64,000 nucleotides of DNA from Hormiphora californensis (taxonomy: Eukaryota > Ctenophora > Tentaculata > Cydippida > Pleurobrachiidae), in NCBI GenBank assembly GCA_020137815.1, contig CM035360.1, positions 5,855,559-5,919,558 of the forward strand, read 5' to 3'. The notes below the pieces were generated by a model. That model made no database searches, was not told where the DNA came from, and saw nothing but the letters and a program-made list of their open reading frames with translations. Shown here in pieces: positions 52,161-63,800 of this stretch (its first letter is position 1; each line of letters starts with the position of its first letter). The position numbers and the translations under genes were made by a program.

Positions 52161-52926
52161 GACCTACCTAGAAATAGCGGCCAGCTGCTCGGGTGTAACA
52201 TTAATTAATTCATCAGATGCCGTATTCGTGTGATCACATCCTTCATTGCTTATCAAACTGAGAACCTTGGCAGACTCCGCCTTTGCTTCCTAATTAGTGA
52301 GGGGGATTACTGTGTTTTTGAAAAGAACTAGAATAATGAACCCAAGTGGCAAGTACCGTACTACTGCCAACAACTCAGATCAAGTGCCAAATCGACACCC
52401 GAGGCCTTGGTATCAAAGTTCCATATCTTAAACCAACCTTGGTCTCAAAGTCGATGTAGAGCATGGCCATTGCACTGAGGATACTTTTCGTGGCCTGGAG
52501 AAGGTTGCTCCTGATAATCTTGACAGATTCATCTCGGTAACCCTTGTCAAATCCCTCCCCCTGAATAATCTTCAGCTGTTTGATAAACGTGCTTTTTCCA
52601 CTTTCACCCGATCCTGCATGGAGGGTTAGTGAGGGTCAGGGACTATTGAAGAGGGGGGGGGGGGGTCGGGAAGATATGCTAGATCGTGAGTTGTTACATG
52701 GCTGGTAAGTAAACAAGCTCCTGCTTTTTGAGTTCTTGCAACACAAGATCTACATCAGACAGGATTATAATTTCTAAGCAGTGTACAAACCAAACCAAAC
52801 ATTGCACGTACCCAATAGAAGAAGTTTAACGATCTTGTCCTCGGACTTCTTGCTCTCATTTATCTGTTTATCAATCGCATCGTTCCGTGCCTTTGACGGG
52901 TCTGAGTCACGACAGCAGGCAAACAT
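48874..52926 (-). CDS. Heterotrimeric G-protein alpha subunit, Gq-like
   Basis: Exons: 52926-52812, 52613-52438, 52289-52168, 51259-51107, 50898-50701, 50082-49911, 49056-48874; phases agree and give 372 residues, normal for the family. MFACC at the N-terminus offers palmitoylation cysteines. GTP-binding motifs: P-loop GSGESGKST, split by intron 1 after its first glycine codon base; switch I around DQDILRSRKRTTSIVEY; switch II DVGGQRRERKKW (the usual Ser after QR is Arg); NKTD; TCATDT. It ends SYLNEFNLV, close to the EYNLV tail by which Gq-class subunits engage receptors and activate phospholipase C-beta. The class is inferred from that tail. The helical domain is more diverged than the GTPase core. 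Introns hold (GA)n and (CAGT)n(CTGT)n tracts. Acts at the inner face of the plasma membrane. Confidence 0.93.
50336..50447. repeat. (GA)n microsatellite
   Basis: Imperfect GA repeat in the intron between G-alpha exons 5 and 6. Confidence 0.9.
51597..51680. repeat. (GA)n microsatellite
   Basis: GA repeat in the intron between G-alpha exons 3 and 4. Confidence 0.9.
52017..52158. repeat. Compound (CAGT)n(CTGT)n microsatellite
   Basis: About 14 CAGT units then about 21 CTGT units on the plus strand. On the coding strand the tract begins nine bases inside the intron after G-alpha exon 3. Confidence 0.95.
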
Positions 52927-53503
52927 TGATCAAGTACCACCTCGCACCAAGTTCAGATGATTGTAGGATTCTCTCACAGGGCGCTGCAACTGACGGCGCA
53001 GTGGCCTAGTTTACATTGATATGTGCAACCGCTATAATTGGGGCAAGTGATGTGTTAGTTTTAGCTCGGTCTGACCTCACTATATATGGGGGTAAAAAGT
53101 TTAATTGTAAACAGCGAAAACAAGCTGCATTGGAGTGTCGCGTCTTTCAGGTGAAATGTACAACCTGGGCGGCAAAAGCATCGTGGGCAAGCGCTGGGAG
53201 AATCTTTTTTAAAAGTAAAGAAATCAATCGATGAAGATTAAGATCTTTGATATTTATGTAGTTCAGTGACATCAACGGGGAAAAATACCAAAACAGAGTT
53301 TTAACCAAAGTTATCATTTAAATCAATTAAAATGCCAACTGCTATTCAAACAACGCCGTTATTTGTCTCGACCCCGAAGGTTTGAACAAAATACAGGCCG
53401 GTGTTGGTGTGGATTACACGCCAGCAAACCTACTGCATGGGACATGGTTTGAGTGTGACAGATGTATACACGCACAAGCAGCAGGTCTAATTATAAGAGG
53501 CGA

Positions 53504-53890
<387 letters not shown>

Positions 53891-54171
53891 AACATCCTCT
53901 CATTCATTCTTCTTTCAGTCTCTGCTTCCCCAGCTCCAGCTCCCTAATCACAATGCAATAGAAATTAACAAGAATCGGGCTGAGACGAATCTGTAGATAT
54001 TTTTCCTTTCCAAAATATTCTGAAACGATTCGTGGGTCTTTGTTTTCTAGGAAATCGACTTTTAAATTCACGAAACGTAAATAAAAGTCTCGCGAGCTGC
54101 AAAGAAATAAAAATTGAGAAAAAAGGAGTAAGAAAAAGATTCAGGGACTCATTGAAAAGAAAGGTAAAACG

Positions 54172-54174
54172 AGA

Positions 54175-54254
<80 letters not shown>

Positions 54255-54475
54255 GAGAGATTAGATAGAAAGATGAGTGTGGCACAGGACAGCTGTTCAC
54301 CGGATCATTTTACCGCCCCTTTCCCTCAGATTCTCACGCTCAATGTCCTTCTCTCTTTTTTCTGTATTTTTTTCTCTCTCTCTCTCTCTCTCTCTCCTCT
54401 ACGACTCTACTCTCCTATCTATCTCTATCCCAGATCTCTCTATCCCTATGACCTATCTCTCTCTCTCTCTCTATC
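54172..54475. repeat. (GA)n followed by (TC)n tracts
   Basis: GA tract at 54172-54262, then CT-rich sequence at 54370-54475: a second facing pair like the one at 53.5-53.9 kb. Confidence 0.9.
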
Positions 54476-55021
54476 ACACCCACACATGTGTAAAACGTAC
54501 TTATATTACGCTGTTACGTATTATTAACCGTATTGTCGAGCGAGGCCAGATCATGAACTCTGAAAGGAATGATGGTGCTGACGCAAATGCAATATAAAAT
54601 CACATTGGCAGGTTCCATCTTGGAAATTAGTTATATTGACTGACCGGTATAGCCATTTTACAGATATTGAGAAGGACAAAGCAGACTGATAGGTGTTCCC
54701 ACGAGGCCTGTTGCAGCAGAGGATAAGATCTTTTACAGCTTTGAACAACCTAAACAGTGACTAAATTGTGAGACTGCAAAAGTAGAAATTCTCAGAAAAC
54801 CTATGTTGCTTTATAGCGGTGTTTCACACAGTCCCGCCTTAAAATTATCTGCATACCAAACCAAATAAGGTTCATTTTTATAGTCTTTTAAGTTTTAGTC
54901 TTTTAAATTTTGATGACGTTTATTGCGGGTTTGGTACTAATCACCGTTTTTGGTGTTTTTTGACTTAAAAATACAAGTGGAACTGAATTTTTGCTATGCA
55001 ATGTTCTACATGATATACATA

Positions 55022-55099
55022 CAATCAAACCTCAATTTACCGGGCCTCGATTTGCCGTGATAAAACCCCTTCCAAGCCCGGTAAATCGAGGTTTGATTG
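55022..55099. mobile_element. 78-bp MITE related to the pogo-like element
   Basis: Ends CAATCAAACCTCAATTTACC and its near-perfect reverse complement. The inner ATTTACCGGG matches the 14911-15082 element. TA is on the left flank but TG on the right, so the duplication is imperfect. Confidence 0.65.
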
Positions 55100-55462
55100 T
55101 GCTATGTACACTGTACAGAGTCTGTACATAGCACAATCACTTTAGTAGCTTGACGTGTCACGATCTTTAACAGATCCACCTCTAAGTAAAGAATTTATAA
55201 GCCATGCACTGGACCCACGTCAGCAAAATATACCCGGCAATATATTTAAGAGTGCAACCCTTTTAGCGTTATATAATATTTTAAAAAGTACGGGAAACGA
55301 TGGTCTATTCGGGGAATGAACGTTGTGAGTATTTCCCCCGCTCTAAACTTCTTTTTCCCTCTTCTCAGTGCTAACAAACCCCTACCCCCCCCGGGGGAGC
55401 TGTAGATGCGCTTGTACATTGATTAAACTAGTGTTGCCTATAAATGACTCTAACAGGAGCCA

Positions 55463-55464
55463 GG

Positions 55465-55529
<65 letters not shown>

Positions 55530-55558
55530 AGATAGAGATGGAGGGAGGATAGAGGAGA

Positions 55559-55621
<63 letters not shown>
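55463..55621. repeat. (GA)n microsatellite
   Basis: About 160 bp of GA repeat interrupted once by GATAGAGATGGAGGGAGG. Confidence 0.95.
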
Positions 55622-55626
<5 letters not shown>

Positions 55627-55785
55627 TGATGGTATTATTTTCCTCTTCGTTCCCTCAAAGAAAGAAGAAATGGAAAGAGAGGAAAATAATAATAGACAAT
55701 AGCATGTTATTATGTATGGGCATCTAAACCATTGCTGATAATGAAACACGCTTAGAATATTACAAAGGAAAAGGAGAGTGAGAAC

Positions 55786-56359
55786 TTGGTAACGCAGTTC
55801 CCCCTACATTGCGGGCACGCTAAAACGTGCCTTACTATCGCAATGCCCTATGTAGGGGTAACAGAATCGGTTTCATATTTTTCAAAAAATTAATACCCGC
55901 CTCAACCATAAAACAGATTTGGCTAAATCCTTTTTCTACAGCCCATGAAATTGTCTCAAGAATTGTGTAGTATGTTAATTTTGATGTTATTTCATCATTA
56001 ACACTGTTTTTTGAAGTTGAAATTTCGATGAAGATCGCGTTTTTGAAAACTTCATATCGGTGAGATGGTGCTGTGGACTATACCTAGGACAATTGTGATA
56101 AAATCAAATTCAAATTAAGTTTATGAGTTTGGCGCGTGAAAATTCGACAAAGTTGGTAAAAAAACAGCAGATTCGGAGGCTAAAATCTTGGACTAGTGAC
56201 ATATCATGTCCTGGCGTGCATCGCGCCCTACGTAAAGTATAGTATTGTGGGGTGGGGGTGCCATGCCTGGACGTGTCCAGCGATACTTTTTAAGGAATTT
56301 ACTTAAAAACGGGTAGGCGGTTCTGTTACCTCTCGACAGAGGGGTAACTTCGTTACCAA
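55786..56359. mobile_element. 574-bp MULE-like element with perfect 9-bp duplication
   Basis: Ends TTGGTAACG and CGTTACCAA, flanked by AGTGAGAAC on both sides (55777-55785 and 56360-56368). The left part holds a GTTCCCCCTACATTGCGGGC segment that partly pairs with GCAATGCCCTATGTAGGGGT. No transposase seen. A fragment of one end occurs at 39420-39466. Confidence 0.85.
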
Positions 56360-56663
56360 AGTGAGAACAAGGGGAAACACTCAATATATTAATGCTACAT
56401 AAAGTACATGTATAAACGGAAGTCATTACGGGCATTTCCAGTACATACAATTGGCCCAATTCAGTACTAATTCAAGAAATAGAGGAGAGTTACGAAGAGA
56501 ATTGTGTATTGTAGTCAACACACTACTTACTCATTTGATTGTATCATTGGCGTGATAAGTTTTGTGCTCTATAAAGTGATAGCAGCTTCGTAAGGCCCTT
56601 GGCCCTTCAAGTAAAATGATTTGACCATATATTTCTTGCACTTCACACTTCACCCCATCACAC

Positions 56664-56727
56664 CTGTCAGAGAATAGACTGGCCTGACTTTCGCACTAGA
56701 ACCGTGGTCAGAACATTGGCCTGAGAG
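56664..56727. repeat. CTGTCAG mini-element
   Basis: 64-bp diverged copy: CTGTCAGAGAATAGACTGGC, TTCGCACTAGAACCGTGGTC, ending CTGAGAG. Confidence 0.65.
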
Positions 56728-57349
56728 CATCACACAATAGCATGCTATGAATTACTGAATAGTATGCAATTGTTTCATGATCAGTATGTATATGTGCTAT
56801 AGCACTGTAATTTATGAGATATATAGATTTCAGGTATTCCATCGAGACTTATAAAGACTAACTCAGATCCAAGAAACTATCAAAATTATGGAAATATTTA
56901 TCATTTAAAACATTGTCATTGATCCGACTGATAATTTTCTAAGCGGTTGTATGTTATTTAGTTATGATCTGCAATATTGCACATTTTGCTACTAAACCAG
57001 CACACTGCACAGTAAAATGAATAAACGCATCGACTTTGGAAGTGAATAAAAATGGGGGTACCAATTCCATCCCCCTCTCGCTAGACTACACACATAGAAA
57101 TGATATTGGATGTGCTCTGCTTCGTTGTGAACTAAATGGTGAGATGAAACTGTGTATTGCTAGGTACATGTTTTATGCAAGGTAAGATGGACCAAAGGGG
57201 GTCAAAAGCAGCTAAAAATGGTTGTCATTTGAATGATTGAGACTTGAGTTGAGGAATTTAATTTCTCTTTCGAGCTGCAAATCTGTGATCCAGTCTCCAG
57301 CGTCGAAAAGAAGTTAAATTTTGTACAAAATGTAATTTATTTCCGGAGT

Positions 57350-57462
57350 GGCTTAAAGTCTTGGTGGCGCCGTCACCTCACAACTCAGCCCACTTCGCGG
57401 GCTTCATTTTGGTGCGCTACACACGCAAGTTGTAAGGGTGACTGTGTCACCATCTTAAAGTC
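57350..57462. repeat. Imperfect inverted repeat
   Basis: CTTAAAGTCTTGGTGGCGCC...CACAACT pairs with AGTTGTAAGGGTGACTGTGT...CTTAAAG. MITE-like. No target duplication recognised. Confidence 0.5.
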
Positions 57463-58610
57463 AGCATAACCAGCGTAAGGGCTAAGGAATCTAAAGTTAT
57501 CCCGAGAACTGGCGGTCAGTCACCTGAACTCCTTGTACAAAGGTTGACTCCTTGGTCTTTTCCAAATGTACAGATGGAAGTTATGGCCCATGTGGCACAT
57601 AGCTAGTTAGGAGAGGGGCGATTCTGAGACGCTGTCCAAAATATAAAGGACCTGTAAGTACACGGGTGTGGTCAGTGGTGCTGCCTCAGCAACTACCTGC
57701 CAGGGACTCTCCGGTGCCTGGCTCGATCCTCTTTCCGTGCACTCCAAATGTAAAGAAGGGTTAGAACATAACAACTGATGCCTAAGTCAGGAATAATACA
57801 ACCGTCGCCAGCATCGCCGAGGCACAGTCCTATTTCGGCATAGAGGGGCCGGCATAGAGGGGCCGGAGATGTGACACAACATTCAACAAAGACACTTAGA
57901 ACAAAAACAGATCCGTTCAGGTAAAATTCAAAGGCTTCTAAAGTACAAATACAAAATATAAATATGAAGGATGTGGAGGATGGATATGGAGACACGAATC
58001 CGGATAGGATGCAGAAGGGAGGGTGCAGAAGTAGGTACCAAGAAGGGAGGGTGCAGACACAGGGACCGAGGAGGGGACAAAGGTAGTAATGGGGACAAAG
58101 GTAGTAATGGGCTAGTAGCTGTACAAGGAAGGGACTACTCAACCGTTTTGGCTAATGAAAATGAAAATGAAAATAAATTAAAAATGAAAATCCAAACTTT
58201 ATGAGATAGGAAATGTCAAGCCCTAAGCTCAGACATAACCCCAGCCATAATCCTGACCCTACTTTAGCCCTAACCCTGAAAAACCGTATTCTGCCAATCA
58301 AAGAACCCAGATTTTAAGATTTTTAATGTCGCGTTTTCTTTCGGGCGCGATTATAATCTGGGTGCCTTGCAGCGTGTTTACAGGTGCGCGCTGCCAAAAG
58401 AGTACACTTAGACCGACTTTTTTCAAACGGCTATAATAGCCACGCAACCACATGGCCAATTTGAGTAAACTAAACGGTAACTGATAGAGAATCGATAGCC
58501 CTAACCGATAACCCCAAACCAAACCCTAACCAGACCCTAACGGATAGCCCTAACCCGTCGCGCGCGCTAAAGCTACGAATTGTTAGCAATGAAAGGCACC
58601 CAGATTTTAA

Positions 58611-59011
58611 AGTGTAAGCGAAACTAAAACGAACCCCCTGCGCGGCTCAAATTGAACGTTTTTGGTCATAACTCCGTCAATTCTTAACCAAATTGCTTAA
58701 ATTTGGACTCGTTGGAAAGTCCTGAATGCCCTCTTGCCAATGAACCCAAGATCGTGCAATTTGGTCAAGAATTGACGGAGTTATGACCAAAAACGACAGA
58801 ATGTACTTTTTCAGCACTATTTAGTATGTTTTTGGTGATAACTCCGTCAATTCTTGACCAAATTGCATAAACCTGGGTTCATTGGAAAGAAGACATTCAG
58901 GGCTTTCCAAGGAGCCCAAATTTAAGCGATTTGGTTAAGAATTGACGGAGTTATGACCGAAAACGTTCAATATGAGCCGCGCAGGGGGTTCGTTTTAGTT
59001 TCGCTTACACT
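58611..59011. mobile_element. 401-bp palindromic element with TTAA flanks
   Basis: Ends AGTGTAAGCGAAACTAAAAC and its reverse complement, about 47 bp with one mismatch, flanked by TTAA on both sides (58607-58610 and 59012-59015), the duplication used by piggyBac-type elements. The inside consists of two copies of the GGTCATAACTCCGTCAATTC module in each arm. No coding capacity. Confidence 0.8.
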
Positions 59012-59015
59012 TTAA

Positions 59016-59250
59016 CGTTTTCCTTTTCTTTCCCAGGCCACGCCGGATTTTTTAGACAGGAAAAAAATAAAATGTCGCGAGTAAAAATGCACGTCGCTGT
59101 AAATGTAACGCGCGATTTGTAACCGGACAGCGCTGCAAAATTACTTTCTTACGCCGCGCGCTGAAAATTTTGTCGTTCTTATTTTCTTTACGCCCAAATT
59201 TTCATTTTTTGACCAAAATAACAACTTTCTCTCTTTTTCGCATAGGTAAG
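59016..59250 (+). promoter_or_regulatory. Possible promoter and 5' non-coding exon of the CDR2-like gene
   Basis: Rich in CG-containing words (GTCGCGAG, CGCGCGCTG, GCCGCGCG) unlike its surroundings, and ending in a strong donor CATAG/GTAAGT at about 59245. This could be the 5' UTR exon spliced to an acceptor near 59636 ahead of ATG 59668. No TATA box or Inr was identified with certainty. Confidence 0.3.
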
Positions 59251-59391
59251 TGTGTCCTGGACACACTGGACACAGCCTAGCTTCGCCACTGGTTGACTGC
59301 TATTTACCGGTTATCTATTTATTTGATTTTTCACTAACGAAAATACTGGTGACCACAGTTTGGTCTATAAATTTTGCCATTCGGCTGTCGA

Positions 59392-59625
59392 TAGTGAACC
59401 ATAATAAAGTTCAAGAGCCTCTAAGAGCCTCCAAGACCGAACCACATCCAAAAGAGACCACAATCAATACGCACGGGCCACGGAGCAGAAGATGTCCGCG
59501 GCGTTGTATTTGTGCAGCGACCTTTTCTGCATGTGGTATCCCTTGCGTGCGGTCTCTTCTCGATGGGGTGCGCTCTTGGACCTGGTTCGCTCTTGGAGGC
59601 TCTTGAACTTTATTATGGTTCACTA
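59392..59625. mobile_element. 234-bp inverted-repeat element
   Basis: Arms TAGTGAACCATAATAAAGTT and CAAGAGCCTC mirrored at the right end, with a second inner pair (CCAAGACCGAACCA / TGGACCTGGTTCG). Ends 42 bp before the start codon at 59668. Confidence 0.85.
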
Positions 59626-59667
59626 GCTATCTTCAGTACAAATTTTCCTCATATTTTAAGCTACAAG

Positions 59668-61395
59668 ATGGAAAATGAGTTGATGAATTTATCTCGGGAT
59701 TTTGAGCTGCATGTTGGGGGCGGTATGGAAGAAGAATTACAGCTGGCTGCCAAGCTTGGCAAGGAATTACTGTCAGAGAACGAGAGGTTAAAGGACAAGA
59801 ATGTGCAGCTTTGGGCTCTCTGTGAGGAAAGGTCCAGGGAAATTGATATGCTGAGGACTCAAAACAAAATGTTAAGAGAAGATGCAAATCTAAAGGCTCA
59901 CGATCAGGTATGGTTTTGTTTATTTGATCAAAATATGTTGGTGTGATGCAGGTTCTCTAAAGGTTGATTGTGTTCTATCTGCTGGCGTGATGTTGCCTCG
60001 CCCACCTTTCGTATTCTAACCCTTCAATTCGGGGCGTGTTGAGAGAGGGCCGAGCAAGGCCAAACTCGCAACACTTAAAATGAAGAGCTATATAACATGA
60101 TTGAAAGGCAGGTACAATTACTGAAGTAACCTGTTTTGCAGATTGAAATGGAGTACCGTGTGTCTGACTTGGAGGCACGTGTAAAGAGCTATGAAAAGGA
60201 ATTGAATGATACACGGGCACGGTTAACAAGCTCCCTCTCATCTCTAGCTGAAACTGAGAGACTCTACCTTGAAGAGATAAAGTAAGACTTTCTTAATTTT
60301 TCACACTGTTATTATTGCAGATTTTACACGGACACTAAATATTTATATTCTCAAGGTCCGTGCTTGTACATATTAGTGAATGGAAAAAAGGCTCATTCAC
60401 AGCTAATGATCTGTCTCTACCCCCAGGAAGCTAGATCAGTTAAATCGAGACTACGCCGACCTAGAATCCCAACTGGACGAGAGTGGTGTTGGAAGTGGCC
60501 TCCTTTCTCCCTCATCGTCACCAATAAGAGAACGGAAACTATCATTCAACCCCCTCGAAACAGCCCTTATTAAGTGAGTAAATTAAATATGTTAAAATTA
60601 TCAAATTTCCTTAATTAGAAACATGTACTCCAATCTCGCTGCAAAGTTACATACCATATCCCCCCTCTAGATCAGAGGACAAGCGGCAGTTCCTTGAACA
60701 GGAGCTGAAATCACTACTTGAGGAAAACTGCACATTATTCGATAAGTTGCATCTTCTGGAGGAAAACTACGCCCATCACAAGTGTTCCCATACCCCCTCA
60801 AAACAGGTTCCTCCTACTAGTAAAATGTTGTTGCCTCTATGACGCAAATCTACCATGATTTCAAACAGATAAGGCTTTCACATTATTTACTGGATATTTA
60901 CAACTTTGTGACGTCTCCCCTTACCCATTTTAAAGGTTTAATATGTATTATTAGACAATTTTGACCGGTGATCTAAGTTTTCACAGTGCACCGTTTCCGG
61001 TGGTTAAAGTGTACTGTGAAATTTTAGACCACTGCAAAAACACTAGTAATTATAAAGTAAAATACCGCTGCAGTGGTATGTGAAAAATTAAACACTTTCT
61101 AGTCACACGCACACAGTGTGAACATTACGTCACTACACACGCCCTAACTACTGCACACGCAACAGCACACGCTTATCTTTTCTTTCCCTCTGCGACATGT
61201 TGCAACTCTTCTAGGTCACGTGATCGTCACACACTCCCTAACCCTTATCTTTTCTTCCCCTCTGCAACTATAGGTCACGTGATCGTCACGTGATGGCACC
61301 AACCCAATGAGCGTCCTGCATCTGCTTTCCCTCTCTGCCTTCGATTCTCTCTTTCCCTATCTCTCTCTCACACACATTCTCTTTCTCTTTCTCTC

Positions 61396-61459
<64 letters not shown>

Positions 61460-62191
61460 ACTCGCTCAATCTTTATCTCGTTCACTCAGTTTGTTTCCAA
61501 AATCATCTAATAAAATTAGATGACTGCTTTTACATGCTCTATTACACAACAATAATGTTAAAGATTCTTTCACTTTTAGGCCTCGCAGGCTCGGCCCAAA
61601 AGTACAACTACAGAGCTCGCAGGCTCGCTCAGTAGTTACACTTAGCGTGCCTCGCAGGCTCGGCAGCTAAGTAAAAGGATCTACCTCGACCTGTCGGTCT
61701 CGGTTCATTATTGTTGTATTTAGAACACTCGGCCTTCGGCCTCGTGCACTAAAAAGTAATAGACCATTTTAACCAGTCATCTAATCATATAATATCCTCT
61801 CTCTCTCCCAGAAAGCAGCTCTTGACGTATCGGTAGGGAGTGTTAGCTTTCTGGACACAACAACAGATGAGATAGATTCTCAGTGTAGCACAGTCGAGAG
61901 CCTGACCTCAGAGTGTTGGCTGAATGAAAAACTAGCCGTCCTTGAGGTACTAAAATATGAATAGAATAATACCTTGAGGTGCTAAAATTCCACAAATACA
62001 CCTTGATGTACATAATACCACAATAGAATGGATGGTGAATCAGTTGCCCTGTTTGACCCTAAAGGAGGGTTACGACAAGTGAGTCAGATGCCAATTAGAT
62101 TTATTCATCCCAGGAACGGTATAACTCTGCATGTGAGAACTGCATCTGTGGAGCTTGTGAAAAATTTACAGACAATTCGTTGAACACAAAG
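59668..62191 (+). CDS. CDR2/BICD-related coiled-coil protein (3' end not resolved)
   Basis: Exons 59668-59907, 60142-60281, 60427-60573, 60671-60806, 61812-61946, 62114-62191; phases agree and give 292 residues with the frame still open, so at least one more exon is expected. The start MENELMNLSRDFEL has a good context (AAGATGG). EELQLAAKLGKELL matches the CC1-box (AAxxG) region seen in CDR2, BICD-related adaptors and TRAK/HAP1, which in several of these proteins contacts dynein light-intermediate chain. CDR2 gives the closest order of residues. Heptad-rich coiled coil continues to exon 3, followed by a Ser/Pro patch (LLSPSSSPIRER), a second coiled segment, then a Cys-rich end (CENCICGAC). 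Probably cytoplasmic; the exact subfamily is open. Confidence 0.7.
61365..61454. repeat. (TC)n microsatellite
   Basis: CT repeat in the intron between exons 4 and 5 of the CDR2-like gene. Confidence 0.9.
61546..61750. repeat. Concentric hairpin array with common loop
   Basis: An outer pair ACAACAATAATG / CATTATTGTTGT encloses several hairpins whose stems differ but whose loops are nearly the same (CTCGCAGGCTCG): stems ACTTTTAGGC, AACTAC.GAGC and ACTTAGCGTGCC. The right outer arm has an extra inserted hairpin CCTCGACCTGTCGGTCTCGG, and CTCGGCCTTCGGCCTCG follows. Intron of the CDR2-like gene. Confidence 0.75.
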
Positions 62192-62212
62192 GTATTTAAT
62201 ATTATCCTGTCA

Positions 62213-62260
<48 letters not shown>
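62213..62260. repeat. (CTGT)n microsatellite
   Basis: About twelve CTGT units starting some 20 bases after the donor of the last recognised exon of the CDR2-like gene. Confidence 0.95.
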
Positions 62261-62262
<2 letters not shown>

Positions 62263-63230
62263 ATATTGTTCCCTCCGTCCTACATGCAGGCCCCATTACA
62301 TATAATATTCGTTACACAATGTAACTTACATTGTATATCAATATGGTAACGTAACTATCCACTCGTAGGAGTATAACATAAAAGCACCCGGTCGGCGCCC
62401 CCCCCCCCCCCCTGTAATAGGGTATAAAATGTCCTGCGTGTCCTTACAGTGTCCTCTGTTGTTATACAAAAGGAACAGAAATTTACTACTGCTTGGTACA
62501 CATTTTACAGTTTTATTGGTACATTTGATTTGTATTATCTTCAACAGATCATACTTTATTGGCAGACAAAGACTGTGTGTTGGTAGATCACCACGCCTGT
62601 TGTATTTGGTGGTGACGGGGGGGGGGGGTGATGGGTACTGTGTGCCATTATCCCATCTAGAGAGAGAGAGAGAGAGAGAGAGTTAAATCCATTAGATCTT
62701 AAACCAATCTGCTATAAAACTGATACTATTCTGTCCTTGAAAAGGGACCTACAATATATTGTGTGGGTTGACGCAAGTCGCAATAGTTCGATTTGGGGTT
62801 TCCTAACCTGACCTCAGAAGAAGATTGGCGGGTTCACTAACCCCCTGTATAACATGTGTAATATATATGTGATTTACTTGGCTCGTGTAAAGATCTCAAG
62901 ATATATCCCACTTTGCGGAACAAGTTTTCACACTGTAGGCAAAGTCTGTGTGTAGGTTTGTGTGTTCGTAAGGGTGGGCATTTGAAATTGGGGGTCCGTT
63001 TTGAGCAAATTGGGGTTTCTGATCGCACAGTAATTAGTGAATTGGGGTTTAATTATGTTCCCAGAATAACTGCAGATATGTTGGTTTGTCTGTTTGTTTG
63101 TTTTGTTTGTCACTAAACCATGGGATACGCTCAGCAAACCTCCATACCAACCCGGGTATGTGGTAACTATGGCGCTGAGTCCCTTTCTCTCCCCTGGGAG
63201 AGAAAGAGACTCATGGTTTAAATTTCTGGT

Positions 63231-63410
63231 ACATTCGAGAGGATCTTGGTCCGTTAGGTAACGTTTTGCCTTTGAGGGGGTCTTGGTCGGGTAGGTAACA
63301 TTTTGCCTTTGAGAGGGTCTTGGTCTTGAAAATAGGTAACGTTTTGCCTTTGAGAGGGTCTTGGTCGGGTAGGTAACGTTTTGCCTTTGAGAGGGTCTTT
63401 GTCTGGTTTG
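63231..63410. repeat. 37-bp tandem repeat
   Basis: Four to five units of GGTAACGTTTTGCCTTTGAG plus AGGGTCTTGGTC(GGGTA), with small length differences. No spacers or leader, so not a CRISPR array. Confidence 0.9.
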
Positions 63411-63520
63411 ATGTTTATCGTATTTGTTGGTCTGTCTGGGGCACACTCTCAAGCTATGTCTTGTCTTACTCTTAATTATTGAATAGTCAATTACATTCAC
63501 AATATCAACTGTACACAATA

Positions 63521-63800
63521 AATGAACAAACAATACGGACAGGTGAACTTACGACCTTGATGAATGATTAGTACCGTGATGTAGTTGGTGATGAGATGAG
63601 AGGTGTAAACATTTCCAGTGGTGACAAAGAACGAAAACGATCAAACACAAACAATGGGTTGGGCAGATTGTAGCACCACTAGAGTGTAAAATGTTCTAGA
63701 AGACGATTCGGATGAGATAGATAATAACATTTGTTAGTTGTTACACGCGATAAGCGACTTAGTGCACCAAAACACAAGGATTGTCTCTGTAGTGTGGTGT
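63521..63800. repeat. Dispersed repeat shared with 20224-20450
   Basis: Same order of blocks as the 20.2-kb copy (see there), interrupted at about 63667-63725 by an insertion that the other copy lacks. Confidence 0.8.

Noticed and set aside
57693-58142. 149-codon minus-strand ORF rich in Cys, Leu and Pro
   Set aside because: No domain, no splice context, and a tandem GGCATAGAGGGGCC repeat inside. Judged chance.
62429-62686. Additional exon of the CDR2-like gene after TCCTTACAG at 62449
   Set aside because: The translation is hydrophobic and unlike the rest of the protein and lacks a clear donor. Not added to the model.
63231-63410. Repeat array considered as a CRISPR array
   Set aside because: Units are directly tandem without unique spacers, in an animal genome.
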